Source of the DNA: Promethearchaeota archaeon
GTDB lineage: Archaea; Asgardarchaeota; Lokiarchaeia; Sigyniarchaeales; SOKP01
Direction of reading: 5' to 3'
NCBI GenBank assembly: GCA_019058425.1
Contig: JAHPYZ010000005.1
Location: forward strand, 1-64,000
DNA: 64,000 bases
In this document: piece by piece, positions 8,860 to 17,351 of the stretch
Layout of the letters: each line of letters starts with the position of its first letter
Position numbering within the stretch: the stretch's first letter is position 1
Notes under the pieces: generated by a model
Seen by the model: only the letters and a program-made list of their open reading frames with translations
Databases searched by the model: none
Told to the model about the DNA's origin: nothing
Program-made: the position numbers and the translations under genes

Positions 8860-10095
8860 ATGTCAAAAGAAAATGATAATTCAAGAAATAATGATGTAAA
8901 AATACTTCAAGCTAACCGTGTTCTTAGTTATCTAAATGTAAAATTTAATGATCCATTACCAGATGTTCATACCGCAAGATTACGTATTGCTAGTTGTGGT
9001 TGGGTTGATACTAAAGATGGAATTGTATTAATAGATACTTTGAACAGGAGACACACTGCGAAAATGGTAAAAGAAAGAATAAATGGAAAGATTAAATATA
9101 TTGTTTACACCCATGGGCATATGGATCATGTAGGAGGAGCCTCAGTTTTTCTGGATGATAATCCTGAGATAATATCGAGTAGATATTTACCTGATAGATT
9201 TGATAAATATAAAATGTTGGCTCAACATCGTGCTCATATCAATGCTGTACAATTTAACGTTCCAGAAACTTCAGAATCAATTAAATATGTTTACCCCACC
9301 AAGACTTTTTTAGGAGAAATGACCATACAACTTGGTGATAAAACATTTGAATTACACACTACGCGAGCTGAAACTGATGATGCATGTTGGGTTTATGTTC
9401 CTGAGATCGAATCTGCTTTTATTGGAGACTTAATGATAGGTAGACATTTTCCCAATGTAGGAAATCCATGGAAACCTACTCGTTTCGCTTTAGACTGGGC
9501 AAAAGCTTTAGAGGAAGTTCGTGCTAAAGAGCCTAAATACGTCTTTTGTAATGGTGGGGGAGTTATGTTTAAAGAGGAAAGAGCAATTGAAGCGTTAAGT
9601 CATAATAGTGAAGTGATTCGCTCTTTACACGATCAAGTTGTAGATTTAATAAATCAAGGTGTACATATTACAGAAATGATTCATAAAGTTAAAATCCCTC
9701 AATATCTTATAGATAGTCCTTATCTTAGACAATTATATACGCGAGTTGAGTTTTTTGTTTTCAATGTATATAGATGGTATCATGGTTATTTTGATGATAA
9801 TCCTGCACATCTTCTGCCAAGACCCGAAAAAGAAGTACTAAATGAGATTTATAATTTAATTGAGGATTCACAAAAAATATTGAATAGAGCAAGAAAGCTA
9901 TTCAATCAAAATCAATCGCAACTGGCACTTCAAGTACTTGATGTACTTATTCAAATTGAACCCAACAATATCGATGCACGACAATTACGTATTGATCTTC
10001 TCAAGGATTTAGGTGCTCAAGATAATTGTTTAATGTCAAGAAACGCTTGGGTATATTATATTAATAAAGAGAGAGAATTTATTAAATCTCTCTAG
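8860..10095 (+). CDS. metallo-beta-lactamase-fold hydrolase with alkylsulfatase-like C-terminal region
   Basis: An MBL-fold enzyme of about 411 residues. The metal motif YTHGHMDHVGGASVF is near residue 83, and ESAFIGDLMIGRHFPNVGNP provides the Asp of the second site. After about residue 200 the helical portion EEVRAKEPKYVFCNGGGVMF and the segment VYRWYHGYFDDNPAHLLPRP resemble the dimerisation region of the SdsA1/alkyl-sulfatase group. A final helical segment (ILNRARKLFNQNQSQLALQVLDVLIQIEPNNIDARQL) looks like a tetratricopeptide-type pair. This suggests a sulfate-ester or related hydrolase. The start at ATG 8860 is chosen over the TTG at 8851 because TAGGAA lies about 10 bases before the ATG and too close to the TTG. 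Confidence 0.8.
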   Translation: MSKENDNSRNNDVKILQANRVLSYLNVKFNDPLPDVHTARLRIASCGWVDTKDGIVLIDTLNRRHTAKMVKERINGKIKYIVYTHGHMDHVGGASVFLDDNPEIISSRYLPDRFDKYKMLAQHRAHINAVQFNVPETSESIKYVYPTKTFLGEMTIQLGDKTFELHTTRAETDDACWVYVPEIESAFIGDLMIGRHFPNVGNPWKPTRFALDWAKALEEVRAKEPKYVFCNGGGVMFKEERAIEALSHNSEVIRSLHDQVVDLINQGVHITEMIHKVKIPQYLIDSPYLRQLYTRVEFFVFNVYRWYHGYFDDNPAHLLPRPEKEVLNEIYNLIEDSQKILNRARKLFNQNQSQLALQVLDVLIQIEPNNIDARQLRIDLLKDLGAQDNCLMSRNAWVYYINKEREFIKSL

Positions 10096-10117
10096 CTAAT
10101 GAATATTGAAATTAATT

Positions 10118-10717
10118 CTAATCTTTTTTAAATTTAATAAAAAATGTTTCTCCATTTACTTGCCTTTCGGTAATATCAAAACCTACCTTTTTTCCTAAGT
10201 CTATATAATGTTCTAGGTTGAATTTTTTACCCCATTTTGTTCCATATCCAGTCGATATTTTCTTATCCCCTATATCAATTTCTAATTTAATTGCATAGAA
10301 CTTTTTATCTGTTTCAGGTTTATCTGGAATTGTAAGATCCCAAAGGAAAAGCTCACCGTTTGGTTTTAAAACACGATGCATTTCTTTAAAAACGTGGAGA
10401 TGATCAGGCATTTGCATATACATCATAGTAAAAAATACCGTTATGGTATCAAAAGTCTCATCTAGAAATTTCAAATCTTTTCCATTCATAATTATTTTTA
10501 AACAATCTCCAGGTGCCTCTCTTAGTTCTTTTTCAGAGGGATCGATCGCTATGACTTGAGCTCCTGCAAATTGACCTATAACTCCTTCTCCACCACCGCC
10601 TATATCCAAAATACGACCCTTCAAATTGAATCTTGTTAAATCAACATTATGAAGTTTGGAAAAATAGACATCCTTGTGGGGTTCCTCTTCTTCAGAGTTT
10701 TCATTATCATCATTCAT
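10118..10717 (-). CDS. class I SAM-dependent methyltransferase
   Basis: A 199-residue Rossmann-fold methyltransferase. Motif I is ILDIGGGGEGVIGQFAG (about residue 35), the acidic residue ending strand 2 is in VIAIDPSEKEL, and motif post-I and motif II are in FDTITVFFTMMYM; MHRVLKPNGELFLWDL is the strand 5 signature of the Methyltransf_11 group. The N-terminus is acidic and probably disordered. The substrate is unknown. It is convergent with the MBL-fold gene and lies 50 bases downstream of the second DmsB-like gene on the same strand, so it may be cotranscribed with that oxidoreductase pair. Confidence 0.85.
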   Translation of the reverse strand: MNDDNENSEEEEPHKDVYFSKLHNVDLTRFNLKGRILDIGGGGEGVIGQFAGAQVIAIDPSEKELREAPGDCLKIIMNGKDLKFLDETFDTITVFFTMMYMQMPDHLHVFKEMHRVLKPNGELFLWDLTIPDKPETDKKFYAIKLEIDIGDKKISTGYGTKWGKKFNLEHYIDLGKKVGFDITERQVNGETFFIKFKKD

Positions 10718-10768
10718 AATATCACATAAAAGTCTAATTCTGTTTAAATCAATAATATTTTGATTAAT

Positions 10769-11365
10769 TTAAGTTTGATAACTATTATTTAGTACGTGAT
10801 TTCTATTTTTTTTAAATTTAGGCTTAAATATTACTGAGGGTTTGAATTTCTCAAAGTAATTAAAACCTTCTGCTTCATGTGTTTTACCATATCTTTCTTG
10901 CAGTTCACTGAGTGGTGCTACATCAAGTGCAAACATAGGACATGCCTCAACACAAATAGTTTGTTGTCCTTTTTCTATGCGTTCTATACAAAAATTACAT
11001 TTTTCCATTTTTGAATTCTCCTCATTTCGAAACTGAGGAACATCCCATGGGCAAGCTTTTAGGCACTTTGAACCACATTCTTTCTTGCCCAAACATTTAT
11101 CGGCCACTACAATAACAATTCCATCAGATTCCCTTTTAATTATTGCTTTTGTTGGACAAGCTTTTACACAAGGAGGATCTTTACAATGAAGACAAGAGGT
11201 TGATAAATATGCTAGAAAAAGGTTGGGAAATGTTCCATCTTCTATACTTTTTAATATTCTCCAATTTACTCCTACTGGTAAATCGTTCCAATCTTTACAA
11301 GCAACTGCGCAAGTATAACAGCCCGTACATCTGGTTTGATCAAAATAGAAACCCATTTGATTCAT
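10769..11365 (-). CDS. DmsB-like 4Fe-4S electron-transfer subunit
   Basis: Iron-sulfur subunit of the second molybdopterin enzyme. Cysteine groups: CTGCYTCAVAC at the N-terminus, CLHCKDPPCVKACP, CLGKKECGSKCLKACP and CNFCIERIEKG, then CVEACP. The third group has the spaced form seen in DmsB relatives. The ATG at 11365 has GGAGGG seven bases upstream and sits two bases after the stop of the large subunit, so the pair is translationally coupled. The N-terminus MNQMGFYFDQTRC is very similar to that of the paralogue at 19594, indicating that these two pairs are closer to each other than to the first pair. Confidence 0.92.
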   Translation of the reverse strand: MNQMGFYFDQTRCTGCYTCAVACKDWNDLPVGVNWRILKSIEDGTFPNLFLAYLSTSCLHCKDPPCVKACPTKAIIKRESDGIVIVVADKCLGKKECGSKCLKACPWDVPQFRNEENSKMEKCNFCIERIEKGQQTICVEACPMFALDVAPLSELQERYGKTHEAEGFNYFEKFKPSVIFKPKFKKNRNHVLNNSYQT

Positions 11366-11367
11366 AT

Positions 11368-13662
11368 TTATCCCTCCTTTTTATTATTGGGAGCTAATTC
11401 TATCTCCACAAGAGAACTATTTAAGGGAAATGCCCCACCTGGGGAATATACATCATTTGTTAGCACATTTGCGCAACCGCCAAGATCAATACCCTCTTTA
11501 TTTGGATTATACCACGCTCCTTGAAAAACACAAATTGCTCCAGGTATAATTCGTTCGGTAACTTTTGCAGGAATTCTGATTCTTCCCCTAACATTATAAA
11601 TATCTATCAAATCTCCATCCTTTATATTGCGTTTTTCAGCATCTATAGGATTTGTCCAAGCATGATGAGGTTCTACTTCTTCTAACCATGGAATTTTTTC
11701 CAAAGTCGAATGAGTTCTTCTCTTATTATGAGGTGTAAGAAGTTGTAATGGATATTTTTTTGCTTTAGGAGAATCAAAATGTTCATCATGGCTCATATAT
11801 TTTGGAATTGGAGGCATTAGAGGATTATTCTTTTCTGCGATATGCTCACAATAGATTTCAATTTTTCCAGATAATGTAGGGAAGGGATGATTTTCAAAGT
11901 CTTCAATTTGTTCTTTAAATGCAACAAAAGGCTCATCCACCTTAACTTTATAATAACCATCTCTCTTCATTTTATTGAAGTTCTTTATGTCTTTACGGGG
12001 AGCAGATAACAATCTTAGAATATGTTCTTCCGGTAAATCTAATAAACTCTGTTCAACACCCAATTTTTTAGAGAGTTCTTTACATATTTCAAGATCCGAT
12101 TTTGATTCATATAATGAATCAATGGCTTTATTTAAATAGATATAATAGGGTGATCCAAGCCATGGAACAGAAATATCATTACGTTCCATGAATGTATTCA
12201 CAGGTAGAACAATATCTGCTAACTGAGCTGTGGGTGTCATAGTTTGTTCAAATGCTACAATAAAATCAAGAGATTTTAATGCTTTTATTCCCTTATTTAC
12301 ATTTGCAAACTGATTCAATCGATTGGTACCAACTATATATGCCATTTTTAAGTCAGCTGGATATCCACCTTTCTTACCTTCCAAAATTGCATTATAGTAA
12401 TCGTTATAATGAATTCGAGTATTCGCTGGATTAGTTCCACCCTTTAACTTAAATAGACTATCTTCTCGAGGTGGCGCTCCAAAATCTACTGGGTTATCTT
12501 GAATTCTTGGTTTTTTAGGTTTTTCATCTTCTGGTTTCACTGGTCCAGATTTTTTTTTCCCTCCTGTGACAATTCTCTCACGACTATAATATGCTCTCAT
12601 AAAACCCGAAGCATAACCTCCATTTATCCCTATATTTCCAGTTATAGCACATAATACATTTGCAGTTCTTGAAAATTGTTCACCAAACATAGTTCTAGCA
12701 GGACCCCAACCAGCAATAAGAGTTGCTGGTTTTTTTGTTGAATATTCTCTAGCTAAATTCCGTATTAATTTTGAGTCTACTTTTGTTATATCTTCAGCCC
12801 ATTCTGGCGTTTTTTCAATACCATCCTCTTGTCCCATTACATAGTCCTTGAATTTATCAAATCCAATAGTATACTTCTCAATAAAAGCATCATCGTGTAA
12901 ATTTTCAGATATAATCACATTTGCCATAGCTAATAACATAGCTGTATCAGTGCCAGGACGTATAGGTATCCATTTATCAGCAAGAATTGCCGCTGATTCT
13001 GTGAATATTGGATCAATAGCTATAATTTTAATACCTTTTTCTCGAGCTTTGGCAATCCATAAACTTGTTCCAGGATCCCAAATTGTATTTGCAGGATTCC
13101 AACCCCACATTATTATAAGCTTAGAGTTTAAGAAATCTTCACGAGCACTCCCTGTCATTATCGTACCATAGGTTGCCATAGAACCAAAAAGAACGCCTTC
13201 ATAAGAAGGAGCACCCCACATTCGAGTATATCCTCCGAATTGATGAAGCATTAAAGCATGAGATACGACACCATGGAGCATTCCTTGGTTACCGCCACCG
13301 GGTACAAATAAAATAGCAGGATTACCGTATTTTTCTTTAATATTCTTTAATTTGGATGCTACTTCTTCAAGTGCTTGATCCCATGGAATGCTTTCGAATA
13401 TTCCTTCTCCACGCTCTCCTACACGCCGTAAAGGATATTTAAGTCTTTCATCAGAATAAACTCGTTGCCTATATGCTCTCCCTCTTAAGCAAGCTCTCAA
13501 CTGAGGTTGTTCATCATTATCAGTTTCAAGTCTTATAATCTTACCATTTTTTACATGAGCTCTTAGAACACAACGACCTCCACAATCGTGGCAACATCCT
13601 GTATTAATAATCTTAATATCGTCTTTTTCTTGAACTATCTTAAATCTAACCGTCTTTTTAAT
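11368..13662 (-). CDS. DmsA-like molybdopterin oxidoreductase large subunit, no ordinary start codon
   Basis: DMSO-reductase-family large subunit. The N-terminal 4Fe-4S site reads CCHDCGGRCVLRAHVKNG, encoded upstream of the first TTG at 13498, so the true coding region must extend to about 13662. The frame is closed by TAA at 13669-13671, and between that stop and the cysteines there is no ATG, GTG or TTG; ATT at 13660-13662 or ATA at 13636-13638 are candidate starts. A TATA-like box at 13697-13706 would place the transcript start just before 13662, consistent with a very short leader. Ser in WGAPSYEGV is a likely Mo ligand (inference). The C-terminus GAWYNPNKEGIDLGGCANVLT closely follows the DmsA pattern. 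No Tat signal is visible, so it is probably cytosolic. Coupled to the 4Fe-4S gene just downstream. Confidence 0.9.
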   Translation of the reverse strand: MKKTVRFKIVQEKDDIKIINTGCCHDCGGRCVLRAHVKNGKIIRLETDNDEQPQLRACLRGRAYRQRVYSDERLKYPLRRVGERGEGIFESIPWDQALEEVASKLKNIKEKYGNPAILFVPGGGNQGMLHGVVSHALMLHQFGGYTRMWGAPSYEGVLFGSMATYGTIMTGSAREDFLNSKLIIMWGWNPANTIWDPGTSLWIAKAREKGIKIIAIDPIFTESAAILADKWIPIRPGTDTAMLLAMANVIISENLHDDAFIEKYTIGFDKFKDYVMGQEDGIEKTPEWAEDITKVDSKLIRNLAREYSTKKPATLIAGWGPARTMFGEQFSRTANVLCAITGNIGINGGYASGFMRAYYSRERIVTGGKKKSGPVKPEDEKPKKPRIQDNPVDFGAPPREDSLFKLKGGTNPANTRIHYNDYYNAILEGKKGGYPADLKMAYIVGTNRLNQFANVNKGIKALKSLDFIVAFEQTMTPTAQLADIVLPVNTFMERNDISVPWLGSPYYIYLNKAIDSLYESKSDLEICKELSKKLGVEQSLLDLPEEHILRLLSAPRKDIKNFNKMKRDGYYKVKVDEPFVAFKEQIEDFENHPFPTLSGKIEIYCEHIAEKNNPLMPPIPKYMSHDEHFDSPKAKKYPLQLLTPHNKRRTHSTLEKIPWLEEVEPHHAWTNPIDAEKRNIKDGDLIDIYNVRGRIRIPAKVTERIIPGAICVFQGAWYNPNKEGIDLGGCANVLTNDVYSPGGAFPLNSSLVEIELAPNNKKEG

Positions 13663-13696
13663 TTTGAATTAAATATTATCTAAAAAAATATGCGAT

Positions 13697-13706
13697 GTTT
13701 AAATAC
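13697..13706 (-). promoter_or_regulatory. TATA-like box for the second DmsAB-like operon
   Basis: On the minus strand this reads GTATTTAAAC. It is about 35-45 bases upstream of the earliest possible start of the molybdopterin gene, the expected distance for an archaeal promoter with a short leader. Confidence 0.4.
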
Positions 13707-13758
13707 TTTTTATAAAATGTATAACTGATAGTTTGATCACTATTTTACCTGCAGAGAG

Positions 13759-13834
13759 ATTATTGAGAAGAAAATAGTTTATGAGGAATCTTCACTCATT
13801 CTTATTATAATTCTCTTCTCCCTTCTCTCAATAA
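13759..13834. repeat. inverted repeat in a 270-base intergenic region
   Basis: TTATTGAGA at 13759-13767 is the exact complement of TCTCAATAA at 13826-13834; several purine/pyrimidine-rich bases inside can also pair (GAGAAGAA with TTCTCTTCTC). The spacer between the divergent genes 13662 (minus) and 13940 (plus) holds nothing else I recognise. It could be a folded RNA leader or a regulator-binding region. Confidence 0.3.
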
Positions 13835-13939
13835 AATATAGTACTTATTCCTTTAAACTCTATTAGATCTTATAAAAAGATTATTTAATGTATAATGTAT
13901 ATTTATAACATAAATTAAAAAAAAATAAGTTGATACTAA

Positions 13940-15115
13940 ATGGCGAAAGTAAAGCATATAATTATGCTTGGTTTTGGTGATATGGGTAAAGGTATTGCTC
14001 AAGTATGTTTAATGGCTGGTTACAATGTCACAGCGGTGGATATAAATGATCAAATTATTGAAAAAGGCTTTGATTACATAAAGACTGGATTTGAGAAATT
14101 AGAATCTAAAGGAAATTTGTCTGAGGGTTCAGTTGCTGGTGATTATTTAGCAAAATTAAAGACGTCTAATGATATCATTGATGCTGTTAAGGATGCAGAT
14201 TTAGTAATTGAAGCGGTCGTAGAAAAACTAGAGATAAAACAAAAGCTATGTAAAGTTGTTATTGAAAACTCTCCTGAACATTGTATTTTTGCCTCAAACA
14301 CATCCACAATGAGTATCACTGAGATTGCTGAGATATGTAGTAAACCTGAAAATGTAATAGGAATGCATTTTTTTAATCCAGCTCCTTTAATGCGTCTTAT
14401 TGAAGTGATTAAGGGTGATAAGAGTTCAGAAGAATCTATGAATATAGGTGTTGAAGTTGCGAAAACACTACCATGCTTGAGAGGAGAAAGATATATCGCT
14501 CGTGTACAAAAAGATCGTCCAGGATTTATTGTTAATCGAGTACTAGCACCTAGGGGTATTTATTTTAACTATATTATTGATTTAGCATATGAGAAAGGTA
14601 TTCCATGGGAGCAAGTAGATGCCGATTTAACTGCTCCGAATACTCCAATGACTTCATTAACACTGGCAGATTTTACAGGACGTGATATTTCTTATCATGG
14701 AGGACTTTATTATAGTGAAAAACTTTCTCCTGATTTTAAACCCGGGAAAGTTTTAAGAATGCAGATAGAAAAGGGGACTTTAGGGAAAAAAACAGGACAA
14801 GGATTTTATGATTGGTCAAAGGGAAGACCGCAACCTAATCTCTCTAAAAAAGCAGGAATTGTTAATCAGGATATTTTTAATGCGATTAATGCTAATGAGG
14901 GATGCAGAATTCTAGAAGAGGGAGTTGTATCAAGCTGGAAGGTGATCGATAAGGCAATCTTAGCAGGTATGAATTTTCCAGGACCAATGGAATATGCTAC
15001 TAAGAACTACGAACGTTTAGCTAAACTTTTGGAAACAACTGCTGAAAAATTAGACAAACCTTACCTAAAACCCTGCGATTTGTTTAAATCAGGTAAATTT
15101 GTAAGTATGATTTGA
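13940..15115 (+). CDS. 3-hydroxyacyl-CoA dehydrogenase
   Basis: NAD-dependent oxidation of 3-hydroxyacyl-CoA to 3-oxoacyl-CoA, most simply 3-hydroxybutyryl-CoA to acetoacetyl-CoA. The dinucleotide-binding loop GFGDMG is at residues 11-16, followed by Asp at the end of strand 2 (VTAVDIND). The catalytic His/Glu pair is in GMHFFNPAPLMRLIEVI (about residue 140) and the conserved Asn in DRPGFIVNRVL. The C-terminal helical domain is duplicated, giving 391 residues rather than the roughly 285 of short forms; LGKKTGQGFYDWSKGRPQP marks the first repeat. It is followed 60 bases later by a flavoprotein gene in the same direction. It belongs functionally with the crotonase and thiolase genes of this island. 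Confidence 0.93.
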   Translation: MAKVKHIIMLGFGDMGKGIAQVCLMAGYNVTAVDINDQIIEKGFDYIKTGFEKLESKGNLSEGSVAGDYLAKLKTSNDIIDAVKDADLVIEAVVEKLEIKQKLCKVVIENSPEHCIFASNTSTMSITEIAEICSKPENVIGMHFFNPAPLMRLIEVIKGDKSSEESMNIGVEVAKTLPCLRGERYIARVQKDRPGFIVNRVLAPRGIYFNYIIDLAYEKGIPWEQVDADLTAPNTPMTSLTLADFTGRDISYHGGLYYSEKLSPDFKPGKVLRMQIEKGTLGKKTGQGFYDWSKGRPQPNLSKKAGIVNQDIFNAINANEGCRILEEGVVSSWKVIDKAILAGMNFPGPMEYATKNYERLAKLLETTAEKLDKPYLKPCDLFKSGKFVSMI

Positions 15116-15175
15116 TCTAAATCTCTAACTATTTTGAAAAAAATTATTTTTAAAAAATTTATATGGAGGAATAAA

Positions 15176-16207
15176 ATGATAGAAACAAATATAACAAAAA
15201 TGTTTGGAATAAAATACCCGATATTTAGTGCCCCTATGGGACCTTTTTTTACACGTGATTTAGCCCTTGCAGTAAGTGAAGCTGGAGGTTTGGGTGTTTT
15301 ATCAAATGTTAATATAGTGGGAACAGATCCAGTTAAGGAGCATGTTGCAAGCATTGAATATATGATTGAACACACAGATAAACCTTTTGGACTCAATATA
15401 CTTACTTCCCGTAATAATCCAGGAGTTCGAGAGATGTCAAGAAAACTACCACAAATAGTTATGAAGAATCCAAAAATGAGAGATCAATGTAAGTATTGGC
15501 TTACTTCTGCAGGTTCTTCAAAATTTTTACCTGGCTCTAAATATTTTCAAGAATTAAGGGAAAATTCGGACGTTAAACACTTTCATGTAGCACCTGCAGT
15601 CTGGCTTGCTCAAAAATGTGTAGATGCTGGTGTAGATGGGATAGTGGTCACTGGAACAGAAGGAGGTGGTCATCAATCCTATGAAAGAGTATCCACACTT
15701 GTACTACTACAACAAATTAATAAAGCATTTCCTGACTTACCCAAAATCGCATGTGGAGGATTTGCCACAGGTAAAGCATTAGCGGCGGCACTATCTTTAG
15801 GTGCAGGAGCAATAGCTATGGGTTCTAGATTTATTGCTTCAAAACAAAGTGAATTCCATGAGAAATATAAAGCGTTAATTCCACCTGGAAAACCACAAGA
15901 TACTGGGCTTTTCACGGGATCATTTGGGCCTATTCGTTTATATAAAAATGAATACGCGCTAACACATCCTGCACCTAGTTCTAAAGAAGAAATGATAGCA
16001 TATGAGCAATCTATAACTCCTGAGCAAAGAGTAAAAGATTTAGGAGCTTATGATAGGGTTTATAATGGAGATACTACAACAGGTGCTGTACTACTAGGGC
16101 AATCAATTGGGATAATTGATAGCATTGATGATGTCAATGATATTATTGAAAGAATAATGAAAGAAGCAGAATCTTCTATTAAAAATAATTATAATATGCT
16201 GAAATAA
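15176..16207 (+). CDS. nitronate monooxygenase / FabK-like FMN flavoprotein
   Basis: An FMN TIM-barrel protein of the 2-nitropropane dioxygenase / enoyl-reductase FabK superfamily. Landmarks: N-terminal KYPIFSAPMGPFF, substrate-side GTEGGGHQSYERV near residue 165, phosphate-binding CGGFATGKALAAALSLGAGAIAMGSRFIAS, and a C-terminal helical cap. In an acyl-CoA cluster it could reduce an enoyl thioester rather than oxidise nitronates; sequence alone does not decide. The start at ATG 15176 is chosen because GGAGGA is 7-8 bases upstream and the N-terminus METNITKM-like sequence matches the paralogue at 23318; an in-frame upstream TTG (15134) adds only basic residues. Confidence 0.85.
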   Translation: MIETNITKMFGIKYPIFSAPMGPFFTRDLALAVSEAGGLGVLSNVNIVGTDPVKEHVASIEYMIEHTDKPFGLNILTSRNNPGVREMSRKLPQIVMKNPKMRDQCKYWLTSAGSSKFLPGSKYFQELRENSDVKHFHVAPAVWLAQKCVDAGVDGIVVTGTEGGGHQSYERVSTLVLLQQINKAFPDLPKIACGGFATGKALAAALSLGAGAIAMGSRFIASKQSEFHEKYKALIPPGKPQDTGLFTGSFGPIRLYKNEYALTHPAPSSKEEMIAYEQSITPEQRVKDLGAYDRVYNGDTTTGAVLLGQSIGIIDSIDDVNDIIERIMKEAESSIKNNYNMLK

Positions 16208-16215
16208 ATAAAACA

Positions 16216-16226
16216 TTTTTTTTTTT
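16216..16226 (+). terminator. T-run terminator after the flavoprotein gene
   Basis: Eleven consecutive T begin nine bases after the TAA of the flavoprotein gene, the usual intrinsic termination signal in archaea. Confidence 0.55.
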
Positions 16227-16377
16227 ATTTTGAATTGTTAGGGTCCATTCTAATTTTATCTCAATATACACATTATATTTAAATTAGAAATGCTTAATTA
16301 TAATTAGATATTCCTTGATTTAAATCTCAAGTATAATCTTAAAATTTAATTCTGAAAAAGAAATCAATGAAATAAAA

Positions 16378-17067
16378 ATGAGTAACAATTCATCTAAAAA
16401 GCAAACCCGAAGTCGTTCCCCCGAAAAGAAAGCAGCTCAGTTTGAGCAGATATTAGAAGCAGGAAAAGACTTATTTTTGGAAAAGGGTAAAGATGGTTTT
16501 AGTTTACGCGGATTAGCTAAAATCCTTGGAATGAATCAAAATAATCTTTATAATTATGTAGAAAGTAAAAGAGAATTATGGATTGCTATCCGAAATAAGT
16601 TTTATGCACAATATCGAGAGCAAACTAGAGAAATAATTAAAGAACATAAGGGTTCTACTAAAGATCTCTTAATGAAAATTTTTAATAATTTTTTGGTATT
16701 CGCTGAAGACGATTTTGCGGCTTTTGCTATGATGCATCTAAGAGATTCTCCTCCTTCTAACAAGATTGGACCATTTGAAAAAGAATATCGTGAATTTAAT
16801 TATCTCATAGGTACAGCTAAAGTGATCCAAGAAGCCATTGAAAAAGAAGAGATTAATTATCCAAATGCTGGAATGCTAACTTTCTTTACTTATAGTTTAA
16901 TTTTAGGAGCTGCAATGGTTGAAAGACATATGAGAAAAGTTGAACAAGATCCAAAATATAAAGAAGATTATGCTAGCGAAATCTTACAATTTGGAAAAGC
17001 TGATTTTAGCAGGGAAGAATTTCGTAATTTTTTATTGGAAAATTTAGAAAAATTGTTAAAGTCATAA
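16378..17067 (+). CDS. TetR-family transcriptional regulator
   Basis: A 229-residue TetR-type repressor. The N-terminal helix-turn-helix is at about residues 18-65 (QILEAGKDLFLEKGKDGFSLRGLAKILGMNQNNLYNYVESKRELW), with the characteristic final YNYVESKRELW. The C-terminal 150 residues are helical and form the ligand and dimer domain. It sits alone between the dehydrogenase/flavoprotein genes and the third DmsAB-like pair and is the only local regulator in the acyl-CoA island, so a thioester or fatty-acid ligand is likely (inference). A short inverted repeat, CTTGA-8-TCAAG at 16314-16331, lies upstream and may be an autoregulatory site. Confidence 0.9.
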   Translation: MSNNSSKKQTRSRSPEKKAAQFEQILEAGKDLFLEKGKDGFSLRGLAKILGMNQNNLYNYVESKRELWIAIRNKFYAQYREQTREIIKEHKGSTKDLLMKIFNNFLVFAEDDFAAFAMMHLRDSPPSNKIGPFEKEYREFNYLIGTAKVIQEAIEKEEINYPNAGMLTFFTYSLILGAAMVERHMRKVEQDPKYKEDYASEILQFGKADFSREEFRNFLLENLEKLLKS

Positions 17068-17351
17068 TTTTTATAGAATACTCTATTATAAGTAATGAGA
17101 TCTTCTATAAGAATTACGGTTCGAGTATTTTAAAGAAAATTTCTAATAATTGGAAACTATTCAATCCTTAAAAGATAATTTAACGACTTGAATAGGAATT
17201 GATGAGAGATCTACCAAACAAAAGAGAAGCTGCCACTTCAAAATGGGAAATTTTTAACCAATAAATATTATAAGGGTAGAAGGGGAAGAATAATTATTAT
17301 TATTTTAGCTCTTAATAATAAAATTTGATAAATTTTTAGTGAGAACATTTG

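Noticed and set aside
17110..17130. GGTTCGAGT-like stretch resembling a tRNA T-arm
   Set aside because: No acceptor or anticodon stems around it; isolated match in AT-rich spacer.
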